DNA of 6,157 bases from Oscillospiraceae bacterium (GCA_003505905.1 DNXM01000138.1:5822-11978); one strand, 5' to 3'; positions 1 to 6,157 are shown, counted from the stretch's first letter. A program made the numbers and translations. Notes: a model not told the origin generated them from the sequence alone.

Positions 1-177
1 CATGCGGCCTTTCAGCCGTGCGGTATCGTCCCCCAATTTATGAGCAACCAAAGCGTGCGCATATTCGTGAATGGGAAGCACGCAAAAAATGACGAAAACC
101 CTTGCACAGGCGCTCATCAAAAGCGCAATTCTTGCATCGCTGTCCAAGCTGCCTAATCGAAACAAATCAAAAAGCAT
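1..177 (-). CDS. Site-2-protease-like M50 family zinc metalloprotease, N-terminal part (cut by window edge)
   Basis: This is the first 59 codons of a gene that continues past the left edge. The translation has a hydrophobic segment at about residues 17-36. It runs straight into HEYAH (residues 37-41), the HExxH zinc-binding and catalytic motif of intramembrane M50 proteases. The following residues ALVAHKLGDDTA match the conserved stretch after that motif in small site-2-protease-like proteins. Members of the family cleave substrates within or next to the membrane; the substrate here is unknown. The second zinc-ligand motif (usually NxxPxxxxD) would lie outside the window and cannot be checked. 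The ATG at 177 is chosen because an AGGAG ribosome binding site sits 8 nt upstream. The gene begins 16 nt after prmC ends, so it probably shares the transcript. Whether it is full length is unknown. Confidence 0.85.
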   Translation of the reverse strand, partial: MLFDLFRLGSLDSDARIALLMSACARVFVIFCVLPIHEYAHALVAHKLGDDTARLKGRM

Positions 178-185
178 TTCTTTTT

Positions 186-190
186 CTCCT
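186..190 (-). promoter_or_regulatory. Ribosome binding site of the M50 protease gene
   Basis: AGGAG lies 8 nt before the ATG at 177 and fixes that start. The 16-nt block from this site through the start codon (175-190) is identical to the one in front of the response regulator (4195-4210). Confidence 0.75.
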
Positions 191-193
191 TAC

Positions 194-1033
194 CTAAAAT
201 TGAGCCGACACCATGCGGTCGTGTCCGCTGTAATCCCGAAAAACACTCACACGGGAAAACACCTGTCCGAAAATTGCGGACACCGCTTCGCCCTGCTCCT
301 CACCGATTTCAACAGCCAAAAAACCGTCTTCTTTCAAAAGGGAAGCGTATTGTTCGGCAATCGCACGGTAAAATATTAAACCGTCCTCACCGCCGTCAAG
401 CGCCATGCTCGGCTCCTGCCGAACCTCACGCTGTAATGTGGCGATTTCTTTGGTTTTGATGTACGGCGGATTCGACACAATCACATCAAATTTGCCGCTG
501 AAACGGCTCGCCCCGGTGAACAAATCGCCAAGGATTGCCGTAGTATTGTTTGCCTTGTTTTTTTCAATATTCTTCTGCAAATAGGCGAAAGCCTGCTCGG
601 ATTTTTCGAGCAAGGTCACCGAAGCATCGGGCCGCTCATGAGCAAGCGTGATGCCGATGCATCCGCTCCCTGCGCATAAATCGAGCACTTGCGGATTGGT
701 TTTGTTTTGCAGGTGCTCAAGCACCGATTCAACAAGCTGTTCGGTTTCGGGTCTCGGAATCAAAACACCGTTTCCCACCGCAAAAGGAAGCCCGAAAAAC
801 TCCCACTCGCCCAAAATGTATTGGAGCGGTTCGCCGTTCAAGCGACGCAAAACTTTTTCGTTTACGGTTTGCTCATCCTTCGGGTCAAGCTCCTGCTTTG
901 CCAACGCAGGCAACAGTGAATTATTGCACCCGATTGTATCGGCAAGCAGGCAATCCGCCTCAAAGCCTGCATCCTCCTGCGAAACGGGAAGCAGTTGTTC
1001 CGTTATTTTTTTGCGAAACTCATTCAGCTTCAT
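194..1033 (-). CDS. prmC: Peptide chain release factor N5-glutamine methyltransferase PrmC (HemK family)
   Basis: PrmC is a cytoplasmic enzyme that uses S-adenosylmethionine to methylate the glutamine of the GGQ motif in release factors RF1 and RF2, which improves translation termination. The 279-residue product has the usual family length. It has a helical N-terminal domain (about residues 1-75), the PRPETE motif at 93-98, the SAM-binding glycine-rich motif DLCAGSGCIGI at 118-128, and the substrate-amide-binding NPPY at 188-191. The reading frame stays open upstream to 1210, but that extension lies inside the DUF1385 gene and has no family resemblance. The ATG at 1033 (MKLNEF) gives the expected N terminus. 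This start overlaps the end of the DUF1385 gene by 14 nt, and the best Shine-Dalgarno-like sequence (AGAGGA) is 14 nt away. Translation is therefore probably coupled to the upstream gene. No prfA gene is next to it in this window; the M50 protease gene follows instead. Confidence 0.96.
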   Translation of the reverse strand: MKLNEFRKKITEQLLPVSQEDAGFEADCLLADTIGCNNSLLPALAKQELDPKDEQTVNEKVLRRLNGEPLQYILGEWEFFGLPFAVGNGVLIPRPETEQLVESVLEHLQNKTNPQVLDLCAGSGCIGITLAHERPDASVTLLEKSEQAFAYLQKNIEKNKANNTTAILGDLFTGASRFSGKFDVIVSNPPYIKTKEIATLQREVRQEPSMALDGGEDGLIFYRAIAEQYASLLKEDGFLAVEIGEEQGEAVSAIFGQVFSRVSVFRDYSGHDRMVSAQF

Positions 1034-2015
1034 CGGTGTTCGGCTTTTCCTCTTCCGGGTCGTCAATAACCACCTTGATAGCGGCAATGGCAACCTCAAT
1101 AATATCGTCCGTCGGCTCTTTTGTTGTAATGCGCTGCATGAACAAGCCGGGTGCGGAAAGAATGCGGGTGAAGATGTTGTCGTGCTTGCCTGCCAAGCGA
1201 ATGCACTCATAGCCCAAGCTCATAATCAACGGCAAAAGCAAAATTTTAATGCCAATCCACAGCAAGCGGATATCACGCACGCCCGGCGCAATCACAACCA
1301 CAAGCGAAGAAACCACAATGCTTAAAATAATGGTAATGAAGATGAAGCTCGTGCCGCAGCGAGGATGAAAGCGAAGCTGTTTGCGAACATTTTCCACCGT
1401 TAACGGCAAACCGTGCTCAAGGCAGAAAATGGACTTGTGCTCCGCACCGTGATATTGGAACACACGCTTGATGTCTTTCATCTGCGACACCGCCCACATA
1501 TAGACCACGAAAATAATCATGCGCATAATGCCCTCAATCAGCGGACGAACACGAGTGAGCGTGTCATGTGCCAAATACTTGTTAATCATATCGGTTAAGA
1601 AGGTCGGCAGCCAAAAGAAAATGACAAATGCCAAGCCGAAGCCGAGCACCATGGCAATGGCGCCGATAACCGCCATCATTTTCGGACCGAAATGGTCACT
1701 GAGCCACTTGTCAAGCTTGGACATTTCCTCCTCGTTGAGGTCGGAGGTATCAAAGCTTGTTTTTTCGGCAGATTCCATCATGCACTTGTAGCCGAAAATC
1801 ATCTGCTCCACAAACGCAATCGGACCACGGATTAACGGCGTTTTGAGAATGGGGTGTTTATCGAGCACCGAGTGGAATTCTTTTTCCGTCACATCAATGC
1901 TCCCGTCGGGCATACGACACGCCATAGATGCACCCTTGGGGCCTTTCATCATGATGCCCTCAATCAGCGCTTCACCGCCGACACCCGAATACTGAATTTT
2001 TTCTTTGTTACTCAT
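1020..2015 (-). CDS. DUF1385 family integral membrane protein (YqhQ-like)
   Basis: The 331-residue product belongs to the DUF1385 family, which includes Bacillus subtilis YqhQ and has no firmly established biochemical role that I can state. Family signatures are visible: GVGGEALIEGIMMKGP near the N terminus (11-26), YHGAEHK at 188-194, and HPRCGTSF at 217-224. Hydrophobic segments lie at about 113-140, 160-178, 222-245 and 249-268. The conserved His/Glu/Cys blocks fall between membrane segments, and I would guess that they bind a metal or another ligand. The C-terminal tail is acidic (about 318-331). The frame is open to 2066, but the ATG at 2015 is preferred. It gives the family-typical N terminus, and GGAAAGGA sits 9 nt upstream. 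This start overlaps the kinase stop by 8 nt, in the form ATGAGTAA. DUF1385 next to prmC is, to my knowledge, a recurring gene order in Bacillota. Confidence 0.92.
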   Translation of the reverse strand: MSNKEKIQYSGVGGEALIEGIMMKGPKGASMACRMPDGSIDVTEKEFHSVLDKHPILKTPLIRGPIAFVEQMIFGYKCMMESAEKTSFDTSDLNEEEMSKLDKWLSDHFGPKMMAVIGAIAMVLGFGLAFVIFFWLPTFLTDMINKYLAHDTLTRVRPLIEGIMRMIIFVVYMWAVSQMKDIKRVFQYHGAEHKSIFCLEHGLPLTVENVRKQLRFHPRCGTSFIFITIILSIVVSSLVVVIAPGVRDIRLLWIGIKILLLPLIMSLGYECIRLAGKHDNIFTRILSAPGLFMQRITTKEPTDDIIEVAIAAIKVVIDDPEEEKPNTDEAE

Positions 2016-3456
2016 CTGTTTCCGTCCTTTCCGGCAACGGCGATTCGGGAAGCTCCACCGGGTCAACCGGGAGCGTTACCGTAACCGTGGTTCCGTCGCC
2101 AACCACGCTGTTTATCTCAAGCGTTCCGCCGTGAATTTGAATCACTTCGTCTGCCACTGCCAAGCCGATGCCGGTGCCGTGAACGGAAGAATTCGCACGG
2201 AAGAACTTATTTTTGACCTTTGAAATGTTTTCGGAAGCGATTCCGCACCCCGTATCGGTAAAAAAGATGACCAGCTTTTCTTCACGCATTTCTGCCAAGA
2301 TAATCACCTTTCCGCCGTGTTCGTTGTATTTCACGGCGTTGTCAATCAGGTTCACAAAAACCTGACGGATTCTCGCCGGGTCACCCTGCATGGGAATGGG
2401 ATAATGCGGAACATTGTAAATCAGCTCCAAGCCTTCCCGCAGAATACGGTCTTTGAGCGTGAACACCGCATCGTCCAACTCGGCAAGCACATCCATCTTG
2501 GTCATGTTCACCTGCATCTGACCGTTTTGCATCCGTGAAAAGTCGAGCAGCTCCTCAACCATATCGGACAATCGCTGTGATTCGCCGACAATAACGCTCA
2601 TGCCCTTTGAAGTTGTTTCGGGGTCGGTATCCGCCAACTGAATGATGGTTTCACCCCAGCCTTTGATTGCGGTCAACGGCGTGCGAAGCTCATGCGAAAT
2701 CGTGGAAATAAAATCGTTCTTCAGGCTTTCCGCCTGCCCCAATTCCGCCGCCATGTTGTTAAAGCTCTGCCCAAGCTCACTAATCTCATCGTGCATTCCT
2801 TTCAAATCCACCCTCGCCGACCAATCGCCCTTACCGAGCAAAGTCGCCGTTGTGTTGATGCGGCGCACCGAAGAAACCGCCATGCGGATAAAGCGGTAAT
2901 TGAGTGCCCACACCGCAAAAAGTATCACCGCAACAAACAGCAGAATAATGCCTGCAAAGCCGAACAGCTGACGGTTGATGTTTTGCATTGAGCTGATATA
3001 GCGCACCGCACCGCTGCGGTTCGGCAACAGCATGGTGATTGCCATCACCTTTTCACCGTTTCGGTTGCGCCCTGTCCACTTGCCCTTTTCGGTGGTGGAA
3101 TTCATCGCCTGCGTGTAATCGGGCATTTCAGTTTTCGGGTCAATCAAAAAGCCGGAGGAGGACACAACGGGCTGACCGTTTTTATCAAGCACCCAAACCT
3201 CCATCATGCTCTTATCGGAGAAGTCCTCAATAAAGCTGACCGCTCCTGCGATAAAGCTCTCATCCGTTCCGTCTAAATAAGGTGAAAAATAGCTGCTGAC
3301 CAAATCGTTGGCTCGCTCATTCATCACCGTGTAAGCATAATCATAATGGTAATCGACAATAAACAGAAAAATGCCGGTGAACAGAACAATAATCAACCCC
3401 GCAAATGCGCAAAAAGAGGAAAAGAACCACCTTCGGTTCATCCCCTGAATTTTCAT
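2008..3456 (-). CDS. Membrane sensor histidine kinase (HAMP, HisKA, HATPase_c)
   Basis: This 482-residue kinase is the likely partner of the response regulator just upstream. Its layout is a transmembrane segment (about 11-35), an extracytoplasmic domain (about 36-163), a second transmembrane segment (about 164-187) and a HAMP linker (about 188-242). The dimerization/phosphoacceptor domain follows with H255 in SHELRTP. The ATP-binding domain has the N-box (N369 and N373 in VNLIDNAVKY), the G1 box DTGCGI (401-406), FF/R at 418-420, and the G2 box GTGIGLAV (427-434). All catalytic landmarks are intact. The extracytoplasmic domain may be PAS/Cache-like (VWVLDKNGQPVVSSSG looks like such a strand-turn pattern), but this is a guess. 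After the ATPase domain comes a short Pro/Glu-rich tail (about 465-482) whose codons carry the DUF1385 ribosome binding site. The start at 3456 has GGTGG 7 nt upstream and AGGAAAG 14 nt upstream. The ATG five codons later is less likely because its only purine-rich sequence is immediately adjacent. The signal sensed is unknown. Confidence 0.96.
   Translation of the reverse strand: MKIQGMNRRWFFSSFCAFAGLIIVLFTGIFLFIVDYHYDYAYTVMNERANDLVSSYFSPYLDGTDESFIAGAVSFIEDFSDKSMMEVWVLDKNGQPVVSSSGFLIDPKTEMPDYTQAMNSTTEKGKWTGRNRNGEKVMAITMLLPNRSGAVRYISSMQNINRQLFGFAGIILLFVAVILFAVWALNYRFIRMAVSSVRRINTTATLLGKGDWSARVDLKGMHDEISELGQSFNNMAAELGQAESLKNDFISTISHELRTPLTAIKGWGETIIQLADTDPETTSKGMSVIVGESQRLSDMVEELLDFSRMQNGQMQVNMTKMDVLAELDDAVFTLKDRILREGLELIYNVPHYPIPMQGDPARIRQVFVNLIDNAVKYNEHGGKVIILAEMREEKLVIFFTDTGCGIASENISKVKNKFFRANSSVHGTGIGLAVADEVIQIHGGTLEINSVVGDGTTVTVTLPVDPVELPESPLPERTETDE
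2025..2032 (-). promoter_or_regulatory. Ribosome binding site of the DUF1385 gene, inside the kinase gene
   Basis: GGAAAGGA lies 9 nt before the ATG at 2015, within the last codons of the kinase. It decides the DUF1385 start and means that ribosomes finishing the kinase cover the next start site. Confidence 0.7.
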
Positions 3457-3492
3457 GCTTCATCCACCGCCTTTCCTGCCGTTTTCTTTCTG

Positions 3493-4197
3493 TTACGAAA
3501 CCCATTTATAGCCCATGCCCCAAACCGTTGTCAGATGAACGGGGTTAGAAGGAATATCTTCAATCTTCATGCGCAAGCGGCGAATGTTCACATCCACCAC
3601 TTTATCCTCACCGAAATAGTTTTCGCCCCAAACACGGGTCAAAATATCGTTTCGGTCAAGAGCCGCCCCCTGATTGGAGAGGAAGTATTCCATAATTTGG
3701 AATTCGACCTGCGTCAATTCAATCGGCACACCGTTTTTGGTGAGCGTGCGGTTGCGCAGATTCAGCGAAAAACTGCCGCTCGTCAAAATATAACTGCTCT
3801 CCTGCGGCTTTTCCGCATAGGTTTTGTTCAGCGAAACACGGCGGTAAATGGCATCGACTCTCGCCATCAGCTCCGAGGGTGAAAACGGCTTGGTCACATA
3901 GTCGTCCGCACCCATCATCAAGCCCGTAATCTTATCCATCTCCTGTGTTTTGGCGGTGAGCATGATGATGCCGATATGCGGGTTTGAAAGGCGAATGCGG
4001 CGGCAAACCTCAAAGCCGTCCATTCCAGGCAGCATGATGTCGAGCAGGCACACGCGAATATCCTCATGCTCGCCGAGTTTTTCAAGCGCTTCCTCACCAC
4101 TTTCCGCTTCCACCACGGTGTAACCGGCACGCTGCAGATTGATGACAATAAAGCCGCGAATGCTGGCTTCATCCTCCAGTACCAATACTTTTTTCAT
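3493..4197 (-). CDS. OmpR/PhoB-family DNA-binding response regulator
   Basis: The 234-residue protein has the standard length and two-domain form of an OmpR-family transcription factor. The receiver domain (about 1-118) has the acidic pair E8/D9, the phosphoacceptor D53 in LLDIMLPGMDG, the switch threonine T81 and the conserved K103 in TKPF. The first acidic residue is Glu where Asp is more common. The C-terminal winged-helix domain (about 136-234) carries LTQVEFQIMEYFL, the recognition region VVDVNIRRLRMKI (about 200-212) and the final WGMGYKW. Phosphorylation by the adjacent kinase is expected to promote dimerization and promoter binding. The stop is 36 nt before the kinase start. The start ATG has AGGAG 8 nt upstream, and that ribosome binding site touches the stop codon of the lipoprotein gene. 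The specific regulon cannot be read from sequence; autoregulation of its own promoter is possible. Confidence 0.97.
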   Translation of the reverse strand: MKKVLVLEDEASIRGFIVINLQRAGYTVVEAESGEEALEKLGEHEDIRVCLLDIMLPGMDGFEVCRRIRLSNPHIGIIMLTAKTQEMDKITGLMMGADDYVTKPFSPSELMARVDAIYRRVSLNKTYAEKPQESSYILTSGSFSLNLRNRTLTKNGVPIELTQVEFQIMEYFLSNQGAALDRNDILTRVWGENYFGEDKVVDVNIRRLRMKIEDIPSNPVHLTTVWGMGYKWVS

Positions 4198-4205
4198 TTC
4201 TTTTT

Positions 4206-4210
4206 CTCCT
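4206..4210 (-). promoter_or_regulatory. Ribosome binding site of the response regulator, fused to the lipoprotein stop codon
   Basis: The lipoprotein stop and the Shine-Dalgarno sequence share a base (TGAGGAG), 8 nt before the ATG at 4197. Termination of the lipoprotein would place ribosomes directly on this site. Confidence 0.75.
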
Positions 4211-5502
4211 CAGTTTTCTCCGGTAGTCCACTCAGCGGTAATCAGGCTGAAGTTCTCCTGCAAGGTGGTCGCGTCAATCTTGCCGCCGATTTTTGCAGCG
4301 TAAATAGTGTCAACCTGCTGCGAAAGCGGTATCCAATCGCCCTGCATCACCTGATAGTTTCGTTCGTTTCCCGTAAAGCGGGCAATGGTCAGAAATGTTC
4401 CGTCATCCTCGGTGCCGTCGCCGAGCGTGCAGAAAGAAATTGCATTATAACCACTCGCGCTGCTGCGGACAACGCCGATATCGTCGCCCCAGTACTCCAG
4501 CAGCGTCAGGCTCCATCCGTCGGCCGCATTATAAAAGCTGCAAGAGACCACGCTGTCTTTTCCCGAAGCATCATAGCTGTGCCAGACGGTCTTGCAAAAG
4601 ATTTCCCCCTGCTCATCGCTTCTCGGAAACGCCACGCTCTCCGGCACTTCAGTGATGCCGTCATTGTTGATGTCACTCGGGTACAGCTCGCTTTGCGGGG
4701 CAAGCAGCGTGTGAATGCGCAGGAACTTTTCCTTCTGCATGGCAAAAATCTCTGTGATGGAACCCTCTTCCGCTTCGCCGTTTAGAAACACAGCGTTCTC
4801 CCCGCCGGAAAGTGCACCGCTCATGAGACGGGTAACCTCTGTCACAGGAATCGCGCAGTTTTCGGACGATTGCAGGATAAGCTCGTCGTCTTGCCATGCA
4901 TAGCGGTCAGCATATGCGACATTTTCCTCATCACCGCGAATGACAATCAGATCCTGTGCGCCGCTGCCGTTCAGGTCACAGGCAAGATAGCGGGAATAGC
5001 CCGTCGTCAGCACCGTGCGCGGCTCACTTCCGGCAAGGGAAAAGACCGTGAGTGTCTGCACATCAAGGCTGCTGCGAAGGCCCGTCAAAAGCTCCTTGAT
5101 GCCGTCGCCATTCAAATCGACATAAGAAATACTGTAAATTGAGGTTGATGTCCCCTCCATTAGATAAGCAAGGGCGTACCCTCCCTCCTGCGCACGGAAG
5201 ATGTAAATTTTCATTGGCTTTTCATCGTCATTCTTGCGCAGGAATGCCACCGCTTCCTCCACGCCATCACTGTCAAGATCCACCATCTGCACGCTCTGCA
5301 GATTGCTGCCCGAGGTCGGCGATACATGTTCGGCACCGTCTTTAATGAGATCATCAAGCTGTGCTTCGAGAGACTCATACTCCGTCGGCAGCTTGGGCAG
5401 GCGGTAAAGTTCTTCTCCGGAGGCGGCAAAGGGGCTAAAGCTGCAGCCTGTTAAAACAGCCAGCAATGTCAGCACCGCAATCAGCATTTTGAACACTTTC
5501 AT
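4210..5502 (-). CDS. Secreted lipoprotein with four DxDxDG-type (FG-GAP/VCBS-like) repeats
   Basis: The product has 430 residues. Residues 1-20 form a lipoprotein signal peptide: Lys at 2 and 5, a hydrophobic core, and the lipobox LTGC with the predicted lipidated Cys at 20. The mature protein would be anchored on the outer face of the membrane. It contains four short acidic loops, DLDSDGVEE (75-83), DLNGDGIKE (129-137), DLNGSGAQD (176-184) and DINNDGITE (277-285). Each follows a hydrophobic strand, and most are followed by another. These resemble the calcium-binding loops of FG-GAP/VCBS beta-propeller repeats. The third has Ser where the others have Asp, so it may bind poorly. I do not recognise a named family or an enzyme motif. 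The frame is open to 5568, but that stretch covers the promoter. The ATG at 5502 has AAAGGTGG 7 nt upstream and begins the signal peptide. The gene leads the operon with the two-component system, which suggests an accessory sensing role or a regulated target; this is inference. Confidence 0.88.
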   Translation of the reverse strand: MKVFKMLIAVLTLLAVLTGCSFSPFAASGEELYRLPKLPTEYESLEAQLDDLIKDGAEHVSPTSGSNLQSVQMVDLDSDGVEEAVAFLRKNDDEKPMKIYIFRAQEGGYALAYLMEGTSTSIYSISYVDLNGDGIKELLTGLRSSLDVQTLTVFSLAGSEPRTVLTTGYSRYLACDLNGSGAQDLIVIRGDEENVAYADRYAWQDDELILQSSENCAIPVTEVTRLMSGALSGGENAVFLNGEAEEGSITEIFAMQKEKFLRIHTLLAPQSELYPSDINNDGITEVPESVAFPRSDEQGEIFCKTVWHSYDASGKDSVVSCSFYNAADGWSLTLLEYWGDDIGVVRSSASGYNAISFCTLGDGTEDDGTFLTIARFTGNERNYQVMQGDWIPLSQQVDTIYAAKIGGKIDATTLQENFSLITAEWTTGEN

Positions 5503-5509
5503 GGTACCG

Positions 5510-5517
5510 CCACCTTT
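5510..5517 (-). promoter_or_regulatory. Ribosome binding site of the lipoprotein gene
   Basis: AAAGGTGG lies 7 nt before the ATG at 5502. It supports this start over the in-frame upstream ATG at 5568, which lies in the promoter. Confidence 0.7.
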
Positions 5518-5541
5518 CGATAATGCCCCGTAGAATTGGAT

Positions 5542-5570
5542 ATTATAGTATATCACGCTCAAGAGCAAAA
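5542..5570 (-). promoter_or_regulatory. Probable SigA-type promoter of the lipoprotein/two-component/DUF1385/prmC block
   Basis: On the minus strand a perfect TATAAT -10 box lies at 5547-5542. The -35 match is weak. Candidates are TTTTGC at 5570-5565 with a 17-nt spacer, or TTGCTC at 5568-5563 with a 15-nt spacer. Transcription would start near 5535, leaving a leader of roughly 30 nt before the lipoprotein ATG. The position, just past the terminator of the preceding gene, fits an operon start. The poor -35 box suggests that an activator may help, possibly the encoded response regulator. Confidence 0.6.
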
Positions 5571-5593
5571 AGGTAGCCCTATTTTACATTTTT

Positions 5594-5631
5594 TGCAAGA
5601 AAAAGAGGTCACCTGCAAGCAGGTGACCTCT
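5594..5631 (-). terminator. Intrinsic (rho-independent) terminator of the permease transcript
   Basis: A perfect 12-bp inverted repeat, AGAGGTCACCTG (5604-5615) and CAGGTGACCTCT (5620-5631), encloses a 4-nt loop. Read on the minus strand it is followed at once by TTTTTCTTG, the U-rich tract required for termination. It begins 4 nt after the permease stop codon and ends about 24 nt before the next promoter, so it separates the two transcripts. The plus strand has only a poor T-tract after the stem. Confidence 0.9.
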
Positions 5632-5635
5632 CGGT

Positions 5636-6157
5636 TTACCCTTTATTTTGAATTTCGCTTTTGGCGTAGGCACGGCCTGTCAGATATGCAAGTGCACCGC
5701 CGAGGAGCAAATAGCAAAGCGGAGTGTATTGCAGGCAATTGAGATAATGCCCGCCGATGCCGATGAGGTGATAGTCATAAAACGCCCACGCGCCGCAAAA
5801 TGCACCCGGCATCATACCCCAAAGCAGCGAGATGACGCGCAGCGAGGACGGCGGGGTAATCATCGAGAGAAACATTACAACGATCATCAGTGACGACGCG
5901 GCGCTGCGATTGCGCGTAAGCTGCGAAAGACACATAGCAAGCACACTGAGAAACGCGCTCACCGCAAGAAGCAGGAGCATCAAAATGATGCTCGCCTGCC
6001 CAATGGTCAGGGAAAACATAGTCGCGGGCAGAAATACCTGAAATGTCGCGGCATAGCCGTCAAAGCCATAGAGGGCAAAGGCGGTCACCATCTCAGCGGT
6101 AAGCAGGATGAGTGCCGAAAGGACGCTGACGGTGATACCCGCAAACAGCTTCACGCG
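5636..6157 (-). CDS. Probable ABC-2 type transporter permease, C-terminal part (cut by window edge)
   Basis: The last 173 residues of a polytopic membrane protein are present. The frame is open through the right edge, so the GTG near 6154 is probably an internal Val and not a start. Hydrophobic segments lie at about residues 5-30, 53-78, 87-103, 107-128 and 144-162 of the visible part. The pattern resembles the C-terminal half of ABC-2 permeases: a long loop after the first segment, a short basic loop (QLTRNRSAASS) in the middle, and a final membrane helix with a short charged tail. No ATPase domain is in view; it would be encoded by a separate upstream gene. The substrate is unknown. The TAA stop is followed 4 nt later by the terminator, so this gene ends its own operon. 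Another multi-pass membrane protein family cannot be excluded. Confidence 0.65.
   Translation of the reverse strand, partial: RVKLFAGITVSVLSALILLTAEMVTAFALYGFDGYAATFQVFLPATMFSLTIGQASIILMLLLLAVSAFLSVLAMCLSQLTRNRSAASSLMIVVMFLSMITPPSSLRVISLLWGMMPGAFCGAWAFYDYHLIGIGGHYLNCLQYTPLCYLLLGGALAYLTGRAYAKSEIQNKG

Noticed and set aside
1034..1210. N-terminal extension of prmC to an upstream start at 1210
   Set aside because: The extra 59 residues lie fully inside the DUF1385 coding region and look unlike any PrmC. The start at 1033 matches the family N terminus.
648..1325. Long plus-strand open frame of 225 codons opposite prmC and DUF1385
   Set aside because: It lies antisense to two clearly recognised genes, has low-complexity His/Asn-rich C-terminal sequence, and shows no family motif.
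3346..3882. Plus-strand open frame of 178 codons opposite the kinase/regulator junction
   Set aside because: It crosses two convincing minus-strand genes and has no recognisable protein features.
4066..4785. Plus-strand open frame of 239 codons opposite the regulator and lipoprotein genes
   Set aside because: It is antisense to well-supported coding sequence and spans two genes. It shows no domain and no good ribosome binding site.
5503..5568. N-terminal extension of the lipoprotein to 5568
   Set aside because: The extension covers the -10 box and the ribosome binding site and would put 22 residues ahead of a complete lipoprotein signal peptide.
5594..5631. The hairpin as a riboswitch, attenuator or bidirectional terminator
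   Set aside because: The perfect stem, short loop and minus-strand T-tract right after a stop codon are explained by a simple terminator. The hairpin lies upstream of the next promoter, so it is not in a leader. The plus strand lacks both a good T-tract and an upstream gene.
6152..6154. GTG at 6154 as the start of a short membrane protein
   Set aside because: The frame remains open to the window edge, no ribosome binding site can be seen, and the protein resembles the C-terminal half of a larger permease.

Overview
The window is a compact bacterial locus with every supported gene on the minus strand. Organism: most likely a Gram-positive Bacillota of the class Clostridia, perhaps Oscillospiraceae-like. 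The reasons are strong AGGAG-type ribosome binding sites, a lipoprotein signal peptide, an OmpR/HAMP-kinase pair and a DUF1385 (YqhQ-type) gene directly before prmC. Base composition looks moderate. The family-level placement is inference.

Layout, read in the direction of transcription (from high to low coordinates). (1) 6157-5636 is the C-terminal part of a polytopic membrane protein, probably an ABC-2 type permease. It ends at a strong intrinsic terminator (5594-5631). (2) A promoter around 5542-5570 starts a tight block of six genes that runs off the left edge. In order these are a secreted lipoprotein with four DxDxDG-type (FG-GAP/VCBS-like) repeats (5502-4210), an OmpR-family response regulator (4197-3493), a HAMP-containing sensor histidine kinase (3456-2008), a DUF1385 membrane protein (2015-1020), the release-factor glutamine methyltransferase PrmC (1033-194), and the start of a site-2-protease-like M50 metalloprotease (177-1, cut by the window edge).

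How the genes fit together. Gaps between genes in the block are at most 36 nt. Kinase/DUF1385 overlap by 8 nt and DUF1385/prmC by 14 nt, which suggests one polycistronic message with translational coupling. The lipoprotein would sit outside the membrane next to the kinase's roughly 130-residue extracytoplasmic domain, so it is a reasonable candidate input or accessory protein for the two-component system. That link is inferred from gene order. PrmC is a housekeeping translation factor, and the M50 protease and DUF1385 protein are membrane proteins. Their placement downstream of a signalling pair may reflect shared transcription more than a shared pathway.

No RNA genes, insertion sequences, CRISPR arrays or long repeats were seen. 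The longest stretch without a gene is the 133-nt promoter/terminator region at 5503-5635. I do not see a clearly new biological system. The most interesting items are the repeat lipoprotein with its two-component system, the coupled overlaps into prmC, and small inverted repeats on the block promoter.
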